Below are positions 26,213-35,455 of a DNA stretch of 64,000 nucleotides, one piece after another. Each line of letters begins with the position of its first letter. Position 1 is the stretch's first letter. The position numbers and the translations under genes were made by a program. The stretch is taken from assembly GCF_036492835.1 (NCBI RefSeq), contig NZ_AP025314.1, positions 3,204,010 to 3,268,009 of the forward strand. Reading direction: 5' to 3'. Origin of the DNA: Fulvitalea axinellae (GTDB taxonomy: Bacteria; Bacteroidota; Bacteroidia; Cytophagales; Cyclobacteriaceae). Below the pieces are notes generated by a model. That model saw nothing but the letters and a program-made list of their open reading frames with translations. It searched no databases and was not told the origin of the DNA.

Positions 26213-29209
26213 ATGAGAAAGCTTTTACTGTTTTGCTTGGCCGGGCTAATGACCCTTACGACAACGTTTGGCCAAGAAAATGAAAAAACAATTACAGGCA
26301 ATGTCTCCGGTGCGGACGACAAAGAGCCTATTCCGGGTGTCAACGTAACCCTAAAAGGCACAACAATCGGAACCGTAACGGATATTGACGGCAACTACAG
26401 CCTTACCATTCCGGTAACAAAAGGAGGCACATTAACCTTCTCTTTTATTGGGTTAGCGACCGAAGAGGTCAGAATTGGCACCCAAAAAGTGATAGACATG
26501 CAAATGACCGCCGAGCTCACTCAGCTACAGGAGGTCGTTATCACTGGTTACAGCCAACAAAGCAAAGAAAAACTCATCTCGACTATAGAAGTGCTCTCCC
26601 CTACCGAGATCGAAGACAAACCCGCGGCGGATGTCTCACAACTTCTACAAGGTCGCGCAGCCGGAGTAGTTAGCACGATAGGTTCAGGCCAGCCTGGCGC
26701 CAAAACCGACTTGATTATAAGAGGCGCAAGCTCTATTTCAGGAAACAACTCTCCATTGTACGTAATCGACGGTATCATTGTCGAAAACAGCAACCAATCA
26801 ACTATTACTGACACGGAACAATCCCCGCTTTCACAAATCAACCCTGATGATATCGAATCAATATCGATTCTAAAAGACGCTTCCGCAACAGCCCTATATG
26901 GCTCACGAGGAGCAAACGGGGTTGTTGTTATCACAACAAAAAAAGGAAAAGCCGGCCAAACCCGATTTGGCTTCTCTGGCCAATGGGGACAAACCGTCCG
27001 GAACAAAGGGGGATTTAAGGTTATGGATGCCTTTGAACTTTGGACTTATGAACGAGCAGTTCTTGAAATTAACGGATACGATCCAGACGTTTTAAGACCG
27101 AAATCATATCTAACCGAGAATGGCGATACCGATTGGTTAGAAGAGGCGTATCAAAAAGGGCAACTTCAACGATATGAGTTATCCGCTTCAGGCGGAAGCG
27201 AACATACGACTTATTTCGCTTCATTAGGCTATTACGACCAATCAGGAATCCTAATTGGGTCAGATTTCGAGCGATACTCTGGCAGATTGAATATCAACAG
27301 CCAGCTATCCTCAACCTTAAACATGTCTTTAAACACATCTCTATCCGTTGCAGATCAAAGAAACGCAGGTAATGGCAATACTTTCACTAGTCCATTATTG
27401 GGCTCTTGGCTAAACAGGCCCTTCGATAGGGCCTACACCAACGGAGTACCTACCCCTGCCGGAATTATCGGGTCTGGCGTTGATTGGCAGTCATTGTCAA
27501 GTTCAAACTTTGTAAGGGAAATCAACCTTAGAAAACTCACAAACAAAACTGTCAGAAGTATCAATAAATTCAGTCTTTCTTGGTCTCCATTAGAGGATTT
27601 AACTCTGACTACAAATAATGGGTACGACTACCTAACAATAAAACAGATCAGCTATGCTGCTCCAAACTCGTATGATGGACAGAATGTAAAAGGGTTTCTA
27701 ACTAATGTCAACAATATTAATTATACACTTACCACCTCCAATCTTATAAATTATAATTACTTAATAAACGACAACCAAGAGCTGACATTCTTACTAGGAT
27801 TTGAAGCTCAAAAAAATGTAAGAGAAAATTTTGACGCAACCGGTAATTCTGTTGCGCACCCTAACTTAAGAACACTTGATTCATATGCTAGACCTGCGGG
27901 AGTTGGCGGATTTAATACCGAGTATTTCTTCATCTCATACTTTGCACAAGTCAATTATGACCTTCTGGGGAAATATTTTGCGACTGGCTCTTTCAGAAGG
28001 GACGGTTCCTCTAGGTTTGGTAGCGATAACCGATATGCGAACTTTTGGTCTGTCGGGGTGTCTTGGTTAATGCACGAAGAAGAATTTATCTCAAAACTAG
28101 ATTTCATCAATACCCTCAAAATCCGGGCAAGTACAGGGGAGACAGGAAACGCCAATATTGGCAACTTCGAATCACAGGCACTATGGTCAGGAAACGCAAG
28201 TTATATGGACAACCCGGCTTTGGTTCCAATTCAACTAGCCAACCCAGAGCTTACCTGGGAAAGGAACACTGACTTTAACGCAGGTATAGACCTCGGCTTT
28301 TTTGAACGAATCAGTCTCTCCTATGACTTTTATATCCGAAAGTCTAAGGAAACCTTGCTTAGCAGGCCAATACCCGCTACAACTGGTTACACAGACGTCA
28401 ACCAAAACATTGGGTCGATTAGAAACACTGGACACGAAATTATCCTAAACACTAAAAACCTCACGGGGCCTATTACCTGGAATACCAGCTTTAATATCTC
28501 ATTCAATAAAAACGAAGTGGTCGACTTACCTGGAGGAGAACCATTCTCCAACCCTTTCACATCACTCCAACGTGTTGAGGAGGGGCACGACGTAAGATCA
28601 TTTTATATGCAAAAATGGGCCGGAGTAGATCGTGACAACGGAGACCCACTTTGGTATAAGGCTGACGGCACAACAACCAACAATTATAATGAAGCAGCAA
28701 GAATGTTTGTCGGCTCCGCAACTCCTGATTTCACTGGAGGACTTAACAACACCTTAGCTTACAAAGGCTTTACATTCTCGTTCTTCTTCTATTTCACATA
28801 CGGTAACGATGTCTATAACTCAACGTCTCGCTATTACGACTCCTCAGGAAGCAGATTCGGAGCAGTCAATCAAACCACAGAAGCTATAGACTTCTGGCGC
28901 GAAGACAATAAAGGAGCCCCAAGGCCAAAACCTCGATTGAGTCAAAACACTTCCAGCCTTAATTCTAGCAGATACCTTGAAGACGGGTCATATATAAGAC
29001 TTCGAGACGTGACACTCGGCTACGAGTTCGACAAAGAACTTATCGGGAAAATCGGCCTGAATTCAGCAAGGGTATATTTCCAAGGCCAAAACTTGTTAAC
29101 AATTACGGACTACAACGGCATTGACCCTGAAGTTGGTGTAATCGGCACAGAGTTTTTCCGATACCCAGTAGGCAAATCATGGAGCTTTGGCTTGGACATT
29201 CGCTTCTAA
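26213..29209 (+). CDS. SusC/RagA-family TonB-dependent outer-membrane receptor
   Basis: The 998-residue protein begins with a signal peptide (MRKLLLFCLAGLMTLTTTFG). A carboxypeptidase-regulatory-like domain follows (residues 24-90, VSGADDKEPIPGVNVTLKG and DGNYSL), then a TonB-box region (LQEVVITGY), a plug domain (LLQGRAAGV, LYVIDGIIV, ILKDASATALYGSRGANGVV, near 140-240) and a 22-strand-type barrel ending in the aromatic WSFGLDIRF. SusC proteins import oligosaccharides or peptides across the outer membrane, powered by TonB, with a SusD lid. The susD gene follows after 25 bases. No glycoside hydrolase, peptidase, HTCS or ECF sigma/anti-sigma gene is adjacent, so the substrate cannot be deduced. 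Confidence 0.95.
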   Translation: MRKLLLFCLAGLMTLTTTFGQENEKTITGNVSGADDKEPIPGVNVTLKGTTIGTVTDIDGNYSLTIPVTKGGTLTFSFIGLATEEVRIGTQKVIDMQMTAELTQLQEVVITGYSQQSKEKLISTIEVLSPTEIEDKPAADVSQLLQGRAAGVVSTIGSGQPGAKTDLIIRGASSISGNNSPLYVIDGIIVENSNQSTITDTEQSPLSQINPDDIESISILKDASATALYGSRGANGVVVITTKKGKAGQTRFGFSGQWGQTVRNKGGFKVMDAFELWTYERAVLEINGYDPDVLRPKSYLTENGDTDWLEEAYQKGQLQRYELSASGGSEHTTYFASLGYYDQSGILIGSDFERYSGRLNINSQLSSTLNMSLNTSLSVADQRNAGNGNTFTSPLLGSWLNRPFDRAYTNGVPTPAGIIGSGVDWQSLSSSNFVREINLRKLTNKTVRSINKFSLSWSPLEDLTLTTNNGYDYLTIKQISYAAPNSYDGQNVKGFLTNVNNINYTLTTSNLINYNYLINDNQELTFLLGFEAQKNVRENFDATGNSVAHPNLRTLDSYARPAGVGGFNTEYFFISYFAQVNYDLLGKYFATGSFRRDGSSRFGSDNRYANFWSVGVSWLMHEEEFISKLDFINTLKIRASTGETGNANIGNFESQALWSGNASYMDNPALVPIQLANPELTWERNTDFNAGIDLGFFERISLSYDFYIRKSKETLLSRPIPATTGYTDVNQNIGSIRNTGHEIILNTKNLTGPITWNTSFNISFNKNEVVDLPGGEPFSNPFTSLQRVEEGHDVRSFYMQKWAGVDRDNGDPLWYKADGTTTNNYNEAARMFVGSATPDFTGGLNNTLAYKGFTFSFFFYFTYGNDVYNSTSRYYDSSGSRFGAVNQTTEAIDFWREDNKGAPRPKPRLSQNTSSLNSSRYLEDGSYIRLRDVTLGYEFDKELIGKIGLNSARVYFQGQNLLTITDYNGIDPEVGVIGTEFFRYPVGKSWSFGLDIRF

Positions 29210-29234
29210 ATATCTTAACACCAATATTAAAACG

Positions 29235-30686
29235 ATGACAAAACACAAAGCACATAAATTAGGACTATCAGCCCTAACAGTCGTATTGGTGACGATCCTA
29301 TTAGGAGCCTGTAAAGATGACCTTAACCTAAAGCCTCAACAATCGCTTCCACCGGATGATGCCCTGACAAATATCGAAGGGATCGAAAGTGCTCTAACGG
29401 GAACATACGACTTAATGAGGTCCACAACCTACTATGGCCGCAATTTCCTAGTGATGGCTGATGTTTCGGGAGATAACGTTTACAATAACCTTTCTTCCAA
29501 CCGGTTTGTACCTTCATACGATTACGAACGAACGACATTCGACGCTAATCCAAGGGATATATGGATCCAAGCTTACAGAGCCACACTCTCCTGCAATAGC
29601 ATCCTTTCAAATATTGACAACATCGAGGCAGAAGTCGACACCAAAAATCGTGTTAAGGGAGAATCTCTAATTATTAGATCCTTAGCCCTGTTTGATATGG
29701 TTAGGTCCTTTGCCCAACCATACCAAGTAGGCGGTGGGGCTCAACTCGGAGTACCAATCATTACACAAGACAGCCTAACTATTTCGACAACTACAATTTA
29801 TCGTCCCTATCGCTCACCGGTAGAAAGAGTCTACGAACAAATAATCAAAGACCTCAGTTCAGCAAAACAGATCATGAAAGAAGGCGGAGCCATTGGCCGT
29901 ACAAGCCGCAACGCCGCAACTGCACTGCTTTCAAGAATCTACCTATACAGAAGGGCTAACAACACCGATCTCGAAGCTGTGGTGACCCAAGCCTCCGAGA
30001 TTATAAATTCCGGGGATTATTCCCTAATTCCTACAGATGAGTATTTAGCTTCATGGGGTGAAAACGGCGAAGATGAAGCGATCTTTGAGTTCATCTTCAC
30101 AAAAAATGATGACCGAGGAGCTAACAACATTGGTAGAATGTACCTTCCTGAGGGATACGGAGACATACGCCCGCTTAACCGTTTTGTCGATATGTTCGCT
30201 GATAACGACGTTAGAAAAGGCTTATTCCAAGAAGATCCTCAAGGTGTTTTGTATATAAATAAATATCCTTCTCTTGATGGCATTCTAGGGCTTGCGTCTC
30301 CAAGAGTGATCAGATTAGCGGAAATCTATTTAAATAGAGCTGAAGCCTATGCCAGATTAGGCATGTACGACGAAGCGAAAGCTGACCTAAACACAATCAT
30401 TGAAAGAGCAACAATAGGAACTTTCACTCCTATTGACCCTCCGAATGATGAGGTACTTGACCGTATCCTTCTTGAAAGATCTAAGGAGTTGTTTGCTGAA
30501 GGGCATCGAAGTTATGACATCTTCAGGACGGGCGGAGATATGGTAAGGTACGGGTGGATGAGCGAAGATGAAGGCGAAATCCTCTTTACGATAAAAACGG
30601 GCGATTATAATTCTATCTTGGCAATTCCGCAAAGAGATATTGATGTGAATGGGAATCTCGTACAAAACCCAGGGTACGTCCAGTAA
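29235..30686 (+). CDS. SusD/RagB-family substrate-binding lipoprotein
   Basis: The 483-residue protein starts at the ATG 29235, giving a lipoprotein signal with lipobox LLGAC (Cys 26). The longer frame from 29187 overlaps susC and would hide the signal. The typical SusD features follow: LNLKPQQSLPPDDALTN, a tetratricopeptide-like helical body (AEIYLNRAEAYARLGMYDEA near residue 365) and the C-terminal LLERSKELFAEGHRSYDIFR. The partner of the upstream SusC, it caps the barrel and binds ligand at the cell surface. A strong terminator follows, so the transcript ends here and holds only the pair. Confidence 0.95.
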   Translation: MTKHKAHKLGLSALTVVLVTILLGACKDDLNLKPQQSLPPDDALTNIEGIESALTGTYDLMRSTTYYGRNFLVMADVSGDNVYNNLSSNRFVPSYDYERTTFDANPRDIWIQAYRATLSCNSILSNIDNIEAEVDTKNRVKGESLIIRSLALFDMVRSFAQPYQVGGGAQLGVPIITQDSLTISTTTIYRPYRSPVERVYEQIIKDLSSAKQIMKEGGAIGRTSRNAATALLSRIYLYRRANNTDLEAVVTQASEIINSGDYSLIPTDEYLASWGENGEDEAIFEFIFTKNDDRGANNIGRMYLPEGYGDIRPLNRFVDMFADNDVRKGLFQEDPQGVLYINKYPSLDGILGLASPRVIRLAEIYLNRAEAYARLGMYDEAKADLNTIIERATIGTFTPIDPPNDEVLDRILLERSKELFAEGHRSYDIFRTGGDMVRYGWMSEDEGEILFTIKTGDYNSILAIPQRDIDVNGNLVQNPGYVQ

Positions 30687-30698
30687 CTTATTAAAAGC

Positions 30699-30734
30699 GA
30701 AAGGCTGTCCTAAATAAGAACAGCCTTTCGTTTT
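30699..30734 (+). terminator. Rho-independent terminator of susCD
   Basis: CGAAAGGCTGT (30699-30709) pairs perfectly with 30720-30730 over a 10-base loop and is followed by TTTT. It lies 12 bases after the susD stop, and the convergent RNase Z gene ends shortly beyond. Confidence 0.9.
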
Positions 30735-30760
30735 ACTCACTTTGATTTTTCAAAAACAAT

Positions 30761-31678
30761 TTACTCTTCCAAAACAAATCGCTCCCCTTCTACAGCTAAA
30801 TAGGTTTCCGGGAACACCCTTCTCGCTTCATCCAGCAATGGTTTTAGATGTTTGTTTCTTGCCGAAAAGTGCCCTATCAACAATTTTTGAACACCCGACA
30901 TTTGAGCAATTTTTCCCGCTTGCTCAGCCGTACTATGGAACGTTTGTTTGGCCCTGTCTTCAAACTCTTTAGTAAAAGTGGCTTCGTGATATAACATCTC
31001 CACCCCCTCAATATGCTCCACAATACTAGGATCAAATTTAGTATCGGAACAATAAGCGTAACTATGCGATTTTGAAGGTGGAAGAGTCAATCGATCATTC
31101 TTTAAACGAATTTCACCGTTCTCCTTCATCACGTTTTGACCGTTCTTCAGTAACGCTATTTCTTGAAGAGTTATATTCCGAGGCAAGAGGTCTTTTATCA
31201 GTCTTCTTGGCTTGGGCTTCTCTTTAAACACAAATCCGGTACACGGTATTCTATGCTGTAACGGAAATGAAGAAACCGTAATCTTAGAGTCTTCAAACAA
31301 TACTTCTGACGCGTCAGGATTTGTAGGGTGAAATCTTAAATCAAAACCAAGCAAAGTCTCTGAGTACTTTAGTTGCATTTTAAGGATCTCGTCCAAACCT
31401 TTCGGCCCGTATATATGTAACTCCCCCACTTGTCTAAACAAGTGCATTGAGGATATCAGACCGATTAAGCCAAAGAAGTGATCGCCATGCAAGTGGCTTA
31501 TGAAAATCCGGCTGATCTTGCCGGCTTTACAATTCATCTTCTGAAGTCTCGTTTGGGTGCCTTCGCCACAATCTATCAAGAAGCGACGTTCTCCCAAGGT
31601 TAGCCATTGGGCCGAATGATGCCGGTTAAAAACCGGAGCGGCCGAACTGGATCCTAATATTTTTACGCTAAAGCTCAA
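30761..31678 (-). CDS. rnz: Ribonuclease Z
   Basis: The 305-residue metallo-beta-lactamase-fold enzyme trims tRNA 3' ends. SHLHGDHFFGL at residues 61-71 gives the zinc ligands (H62, H64, D66, H67). LIDCGEGTQ (35-43) and the late GHFSARN (near 270) are further RNase Z motifs. The start appears to be TTG at 31678: the N-terminus SFSVKILGSSSAAP matches the family, and no ATG exists in this frame before an upstream stop. The TTG lies 11 bases after the STAS gene stop, so ribosomes may pass from one to the other. Length is normal for the short bacterial form. Confidence 0.92.
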   Translation of the reverse strand: MSFSVKILGSSSAAPVFNRHHSAQWLTLGERRFLIDCGEGTQTRLQKMNCKAGKISRIFISHLHGDHFFGLIGLISSMHLFRQVGELHIYGPKGLDEILKMQLKYSETLLGFDLRFHPTNPDASEVLFEDSKITVSSFPLQHRIPCTGFVFKEKPKPRRLIKDLLPRNITLQEIALLKNGQNVMKENGEIRLKNDRLTLPPSKSHSYAYCSDTKFDPSIVEHIEGVEMLYHEATFTKEFEDRAKQTFHSTAEQAGKIAQMSGVQKLLIGHFSARNKHLKPLLDEARRVFPETYLAVEGERFVLEE

Positions 31679-31689
31679 ACAGTATGGTT

Positions 31690-32067
31690 TTATTCTTCGG
31701 TATCTGTCAAATCCCTTTCAATTTCATGCAGGAATACGGCATCAATTGCCTCTTCCACTGTCGGCAGAATATGAAGAACCGAGTCAAGTTGTGATATTTT
31801 AATCAGTTTTAAAACATGTTCTCCCGAGCCCGTGATTACGAACATTCCATTATCCTCATTAAAAACCCTATGCCCGACTAATAATGCGCTAAGCCCGGAC
31901 GAATCCACATACTTAACATCCGACAAATCGAGAATCACATTTCGAGCACCTTCGGCGCGAAACGTAAGGACATCTGACTTCATCGCGGGAGACTTTGTCG
32001 AATCCAGCTTTTCAAATTCCGGCTTTATCAGCACGTATTGTTCCTTCTTTTCAATCGAATATTTCAT
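31690..32067 (-). CDS. STAS-domain anti-sigma factor antagonist
   Basis: The 125-residue protein is a single STAS domain of the SpoIIAA type, with NVILDLSDVKYVDSSGLSAL at residues 43-62. S56 or S57 is the expected phosphorylation site. Such proteins bind anti-sigma kinases of the RsbW type, or act as phosphorylation-controlled partners in stress or polysaccharide control. No RsbW-like kinase or PP2C phosphatase is seen in the window, so its partner lies elsewhere. It is directly upstream of rnz and probably cotranscribed. A short acidic tail (ERDLTDTEE) follows the domain. Confidence 0.88.
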   Translation of the reverse strand: MKYSIEKKEQYVLIKPEFEKLDSTKSPAMKSDVLTFRAEGARNVILDLSDVKYVDSSGLSALLVGHRVFNEDNGMFVITGSGEHVLKLIKISQLDSVLHILPTVEEAIDAVFLHEIERDLTDTEE

Positions 32068-32148
32068 ATTTCAGAAGTAAGGGTCTTATTCAATAAAAGT
32101 AAGAATAATGATTCCTACGAACATTTCTTTGCGCTTCCTTAACTTACA

Positions 32149-33087
32149 TCAAAGATTGGCAAGGATATTTTTTTCTATTCTTTCAGTAGCGTTAGAGTAA
32201 TCCTGTGGCACAAACTTTTCTCCTGTTACCTTTTCGAAAAGCTCTACGTAACGCTCTGAAATTGATTTCACAATCTCTTCGTTCATCTCAGGAACTACTT
32301 GGCCTTCTTGTCCCTGAAAGCCATTTGCCATCAACCACTCACGGACAAACTCTTTGGAAAGCTGTTTCTGACGCTCTCCTTTCTCTTGTCTTTCGGCGTA
32401 ACCGTCAGCATAGAAATATCTTGAGGAATCGGGCGTGTGCACTTCATCAATCAAAAACACTTTCCCGTTATTGATTCCGAATTCATATTTCGTATCCACC
32501 AAAATCAGGCCTTCAGTGGCGGCCATCTCTGTACCACGCTGGAAAAGAGCACGCGTATAATCCTCCAGAAGGGAGTAAAGTTCCTCTGAAACAATGCCTT
32601 GACGAAGAATTTCGGCTCTGGAAATATCTTGGTCATGATCTCCGTCAGCGGCTTTCGTAGTTGGAGTAATAATTGGTTCCGGCAAGCGGTCATTTTCCTT
32701 GAGGCCTTCAGGCAACGGTACCCCGCAGACCTCACGCTTTCCTGCTTTATATTCTCTCCAAGCGTGCCCCGAAAGGTATCCCCTGATGATCATCTCTACG
32801 GGAACCGTTTGGCAAAGTTTTCCAACCGCCACATTTGGGTCAGGAACCATCTCAAGCCAATTCGGCACGATATCTCGGGTCGCTTCAAGAAACTTCGTAG
32901 CAATCTGGTTGAGTACCTGTCCCTTAAACGGAATCGGTTCGGGCAAAACGACATCGAACGCAGAAATCCTGTCCGAGGCCACGATAACTATCTTATCCTC
33001 AAAATAATAGTTCTCACGGACTTTACCCCGATAAAAACCTGTTTGTCCCGGAAAGCTAAAGTTTGTTTCCTTGATCGCAGTCGCCAT
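32149..33087 (-). CDS. purC: SAICAR synthetase
   Basis: The 312-residue enzyme joins aspartate to CAIR in purine synthesis, using ATP. Motifs visible are [16 protein letters not shown] (ATP site, residues 14-29), [15 protein letters not shown] (37-51), [16 protein letters not shown] (near 100) and [12 protein letters not shown] (near 220). The length fits the longer form found in Bacteroidota. The ATG at 33087 gives the expected short N-terminal lead. It shares direction with the STAS and rnz genes but is 81 bases upstream of the former, so cotranscription is possible but unproven. Confidence 0.96.
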   Translation of the reverse strand: MATAIKETNFSFPGQTGFYRGKVRENYYFEDKIVIVASDRISAFDVVLPEPIPFKGQVLNQIATKFLEATRDIVPNWLEMVPDPNVAVGKLCQTVPVEMIIRGYLSGHAWREYKAGKREVCGVPLPEGLKENDRLPEPIITPTTKAADGDHDQDISRAEILRQGIVSEELYSLLEDYTRALFQRGTEMAATEGLILVDTKYEFGINNGKVFLIDEVHTPDSSRYFYADGYAERQEKGERQKQLSKEFVREWLMANGFQGQEGQVVPEMNEEIVKSISERYVELFEKVTGEKFVPQDYSNATERIEKNILANL

Positions 33088-33201
33088 TCTTCAATTATTT
33101 GCTGTACAAAATTAAACCCCTTCCTCTATCCGATCCTCTCTGTTGACCTAAGGCGACAAATATACATAAAAATCGTTGGTTTCACCTTCAGGAAATTGCC
33201 C

Positions 33202-33987
33202 TCAGGCTAGGTGAAAAACGTCCGCGTCGAGGTAAACCGGGAATTTTTCTCTAAAGGTTTTTAATTCACCTAAATTCAGGTCAACATTCTCGATCTTGTC
33301 TTCACTTCCTAAATTTGACACCGCTTTTCCTTTAAAATCATACGTAATCGAGGCGCCGGGATACATTAAATCGCCATCCGATCCGGAACGGTTCACCCCG
33401 ACAACATACGTTTGATTCTCTATCGCCCTGGCTCTGAGCAACGTATCCCATACCTCTTGGCGAGAGGCAGGCCAAGAAGCTACGCAAATCATAAGATCGT
33501 AATCTGGCCGGCGGTCTTCCCCAATATTTCTGGCCCACACCGGAAAGCGCAAATCGTAACAAACCAACGGGCGGATTCGCCATCCTTTATATTCAATTGT
33601 CAAGCGTTCGGCCCCCGTTTCCATACCTTCCCGTTCGCCACCAATACTGAACAAGTGGCGTTTGTCATAATGCAGAAAGCTTCCGTCCGGATTCATCCAC
33701 AGGAATCTGTTATAGATTTTTCCGCCCTCTTTAAAAAGTAACGAACCGCAAACGGCTGCTCCGTGCCTTGAGGCCATTAGCTTCATCCAGCGAAACGTCC
33801 GGCCATTTTTCATCTCGGCTAACGACAGATTTGTCGTGAAACCAGTGTTGAAAGTTTCCGGAAGAACGATAATATCCGCTTTCCCTGAATCGTCAAATTC
33901 CAGATTTTCTTCCAACGTAGCCAGATTCGCTTCCGTATTTTCCCAAACCAGATCGGCTTGGACCATTTTCACTGTCAAGGTTTCCAT
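33202..33987 (-). CDS. Omega-amidase (YafV/Nit2-type nitrilase family)
   Basis: The 261-residue carbon-nitrogen hydrolase has the catalytic triad in place: E44 in VLPETFNTGF, K109 in YDKRHLFS and C143 in VCYDLRFPVW. The YDKRHLFSIGGE and CYDLRFP segments are typical of the omega-amidase branch (YafV in E. coli, Nit2 in animals), which hydrolyses 2-oxoglutaramate and 2-oxosuccinamate as metabolite repair. It is cytosolic. The gene is followed 114 bases later by purC in the same direction, and a terminator hairpin lies just upstream of its start. Other nitrilase-family amides cannot be excluded as substrates. Confidence 0.88.
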   Translation of the reverse strand: METLTVKMVQADLVWENTEANLATLEENLEFDDSGKADIIVLPETFNTGFTTNLSLAEMKNGRTFRWMKLMASRHGAAVCGSLLFKEGGKIYNRFLWMNPDGSFLHYDKRHLFSIGGEREGMETGAERLTIEYKGWRIRPLVCYDLRFPVWARNIGEDRRPDYDLMICVASWPASRQEVWDTLLRARAIENQTYVVGVNRSGSDGDLMYPGASITYDFKGKAVSNLGSEDKIENVDLNLGELKTFREKFPVYLDADVFHLA

Positions 33988-34017
33988 AAGTCCTTATCTG
34001 TTTGGCGGCAATATAAA

Positions 34018-34043
34018 AAAAACCGGACAGCCGTCCGGTTTTT
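34018..34043 (-). terminator. Terminator of the metal-efflux operon
   Basis: AACCGGAC (34021-34028) pairs with GTCCGGTT (34033-34040) over a 4-base loop, with A and T runs on either side, so it can work on both strands. It lies 30 bases after the czcB-like gene end on the minus strand. Confidence 0.85.
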
Positions 34044-34072
34044 GATCTTCTTAGAATCGCAATCCCAATTTA

Positions 34073-35419
34073 TTAATGACTGTGGCTTGTCTCCGCTTTT
34101 CCCATTTCGGCCGAAAGGTAATACGCTCCGTTCAATGCCAATTCTGAATTGATAGGGATTTCTTCCAATGGCTTTATCTCAACATAACCACCCGATTTCG
34201 CTCCCAAAACCACCGGCACCCTTTTGAAGATATAGACACTTTCTGCCTCTACATGATCATGCGCTTCGCCCGCCTTGTGATCATGAGTTTCCTTACCGTG
34301 GTCATGACCTTCGTGCCCTGCATCTTCATGGTCATGGGACACTTCATTACCATGATCGTGCCCGTGTCCCTCAGAGACATTCTCAGATCCGTGACTATGG
34401 CCATCCGCTTCCATCCTAACGAACACAAAAGTCTCATCACCTTCCAGAGCGATCGCTCCTTCGGGTACCGCAGGAACATTCTCATCACCAACACTGATAG
34501 TCGCATTGACAAACAGTCCTGAAATCAAAGGTTCGGTATCGCCTTCGGTTATTTTCCCAAAAGCCTTTACCGATTTCGAATTGCCCTCAAAAGCTTTGCT
34601 TACGGCATAAAGTTCACCGCCGTACTCCTTGCCCGTCATATTCGCTACGGTAAAACGTATAGCCTGCCCTTTCTTGACTTTAGCGATATCATTTTCATAA
34701 ATACTCAAGTCCAAATACAGATTCGAGTTGTTCACGATTTCAAACATTCCGACTTGCGTCTCGGCAAATGTTCCCGTATTCACATTCACCTTGGTCACGT
34801 GCCCTGAGATTGGAGACGTTATGGGAACCATCTGGCTGATTTTACCATTCCGAACCTTTTGAGGACTAAGGCCCAAGAGCTCAAGCTTAGTCCCGAACGA
34901 TTTCACAACAGCCTCTACAGATTTATATTCTGATGTAATATTCTGAAATTCCTTACCCGAAGTGATTCTTTCATCGTAAAGTTTTTTCTTCCGCTCATAC
35001 TCCTTTTTCAGGAATTGGAGCTTGTTATAGTTCTCCAAATACTGATGTTGGACGTGTATATATTCGGCTTGCGCAAGATAAGCCAGCACTTGGCCTTTCC
35101 TAACCTCATCGCCTTCCATAACCTTAACACTTTTGACAACACCGCCGATATAAGGCGTCACCGTTGCCATATCTTGGGGCGGTAGTTCCAACTCGCCCGT
35201 AGCCCGGACTACCGCCTTTAGGTTTCGCATCTGGATTTTCCCCAAACGCAAACCGATAGCTTTTGCCTGTTGCTCGGTCAGTTCCACCACTCCTTCCACA
35301 TGCTCCTCATGAGCATCTTCGGCTACCGCCGAATCTTGTCGCGTTTTGTTTCCTCCACAAGAGGACATCATCACACCGGCAAGAAACAAAATCGAATATA
35401 TGCTGAATCTTAATTTCAT
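34073..35419 (-). CDS. RND efflux periplasmic adaptor with His-rich insert (CzcB/CusB-like)
   Basis: The 448-residue lipoprotein has a lipobox ending in Cys 21 (MMSSC). It has a membrane-fusion-protein layout: beta-barrel and lipoyl halves (PYIGGVVKSVKVMEGDEVRKGQVLAYL near residues 85-115), a helical hairpin (120-165) and ITSPISGHVTKVNVNTGTF (near 200). Between about residues 340 and 410 lies an insert with over twenty His mixed with Asp, Glu and Gly (DHGNEVSHDHEDAGHEG), a probable metal-binding buffer. It links the inner-membrane pump to the outer-membrane channel. The gene is the last of the operon, 36 bases after the czcA-czcC fusion. The His-rich insert points to zinc, nickel, cobalt or copper. 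Which one is not resolved. Confidence 0.92.
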   Translation of the reverse strand: MKLRFSIYSILFLAGVMMSSCGGNKTRQDSAVAEDAHEEHVEGVVELTEQQAKAIGLRLGKIQMRNLKAVVRATGELELPPQDMATVTPYIGGVVKSVKVMEGDEVRKGQVLAYLAQAEYIHVQHQYLENYNKLQFLKKEYERKKKLYDERITSGKEFQNITSEYKSVEAVVKSFGTKLELLGLSPQKVRNGKISQMVPITSPISGHVTKVNVNTGTFAETQVGMFEIVNNSNLYLDLSIYENDIAKVKKGQAIRFTVANMTGKEYGGELYAVSKAFEGNSKSVKAFGKITEGDTEPLISGLFVNATISVGDENVPAVPEGAIALEGDETFVFVRMEADGHSHGSENVSEGHGHDHGNEVSHDHEDAGHEGHDHGKETHDHKAGEAHDHVEAESVYIFKRVPVVLGAKSGGYVEIKPLEEIPINSELALNGAYYLSAEMGKAETSHSH

Positions 35420-35455
35420 AGGATCTATCGTTAATGGCCCACGGCCGGATTTTCA

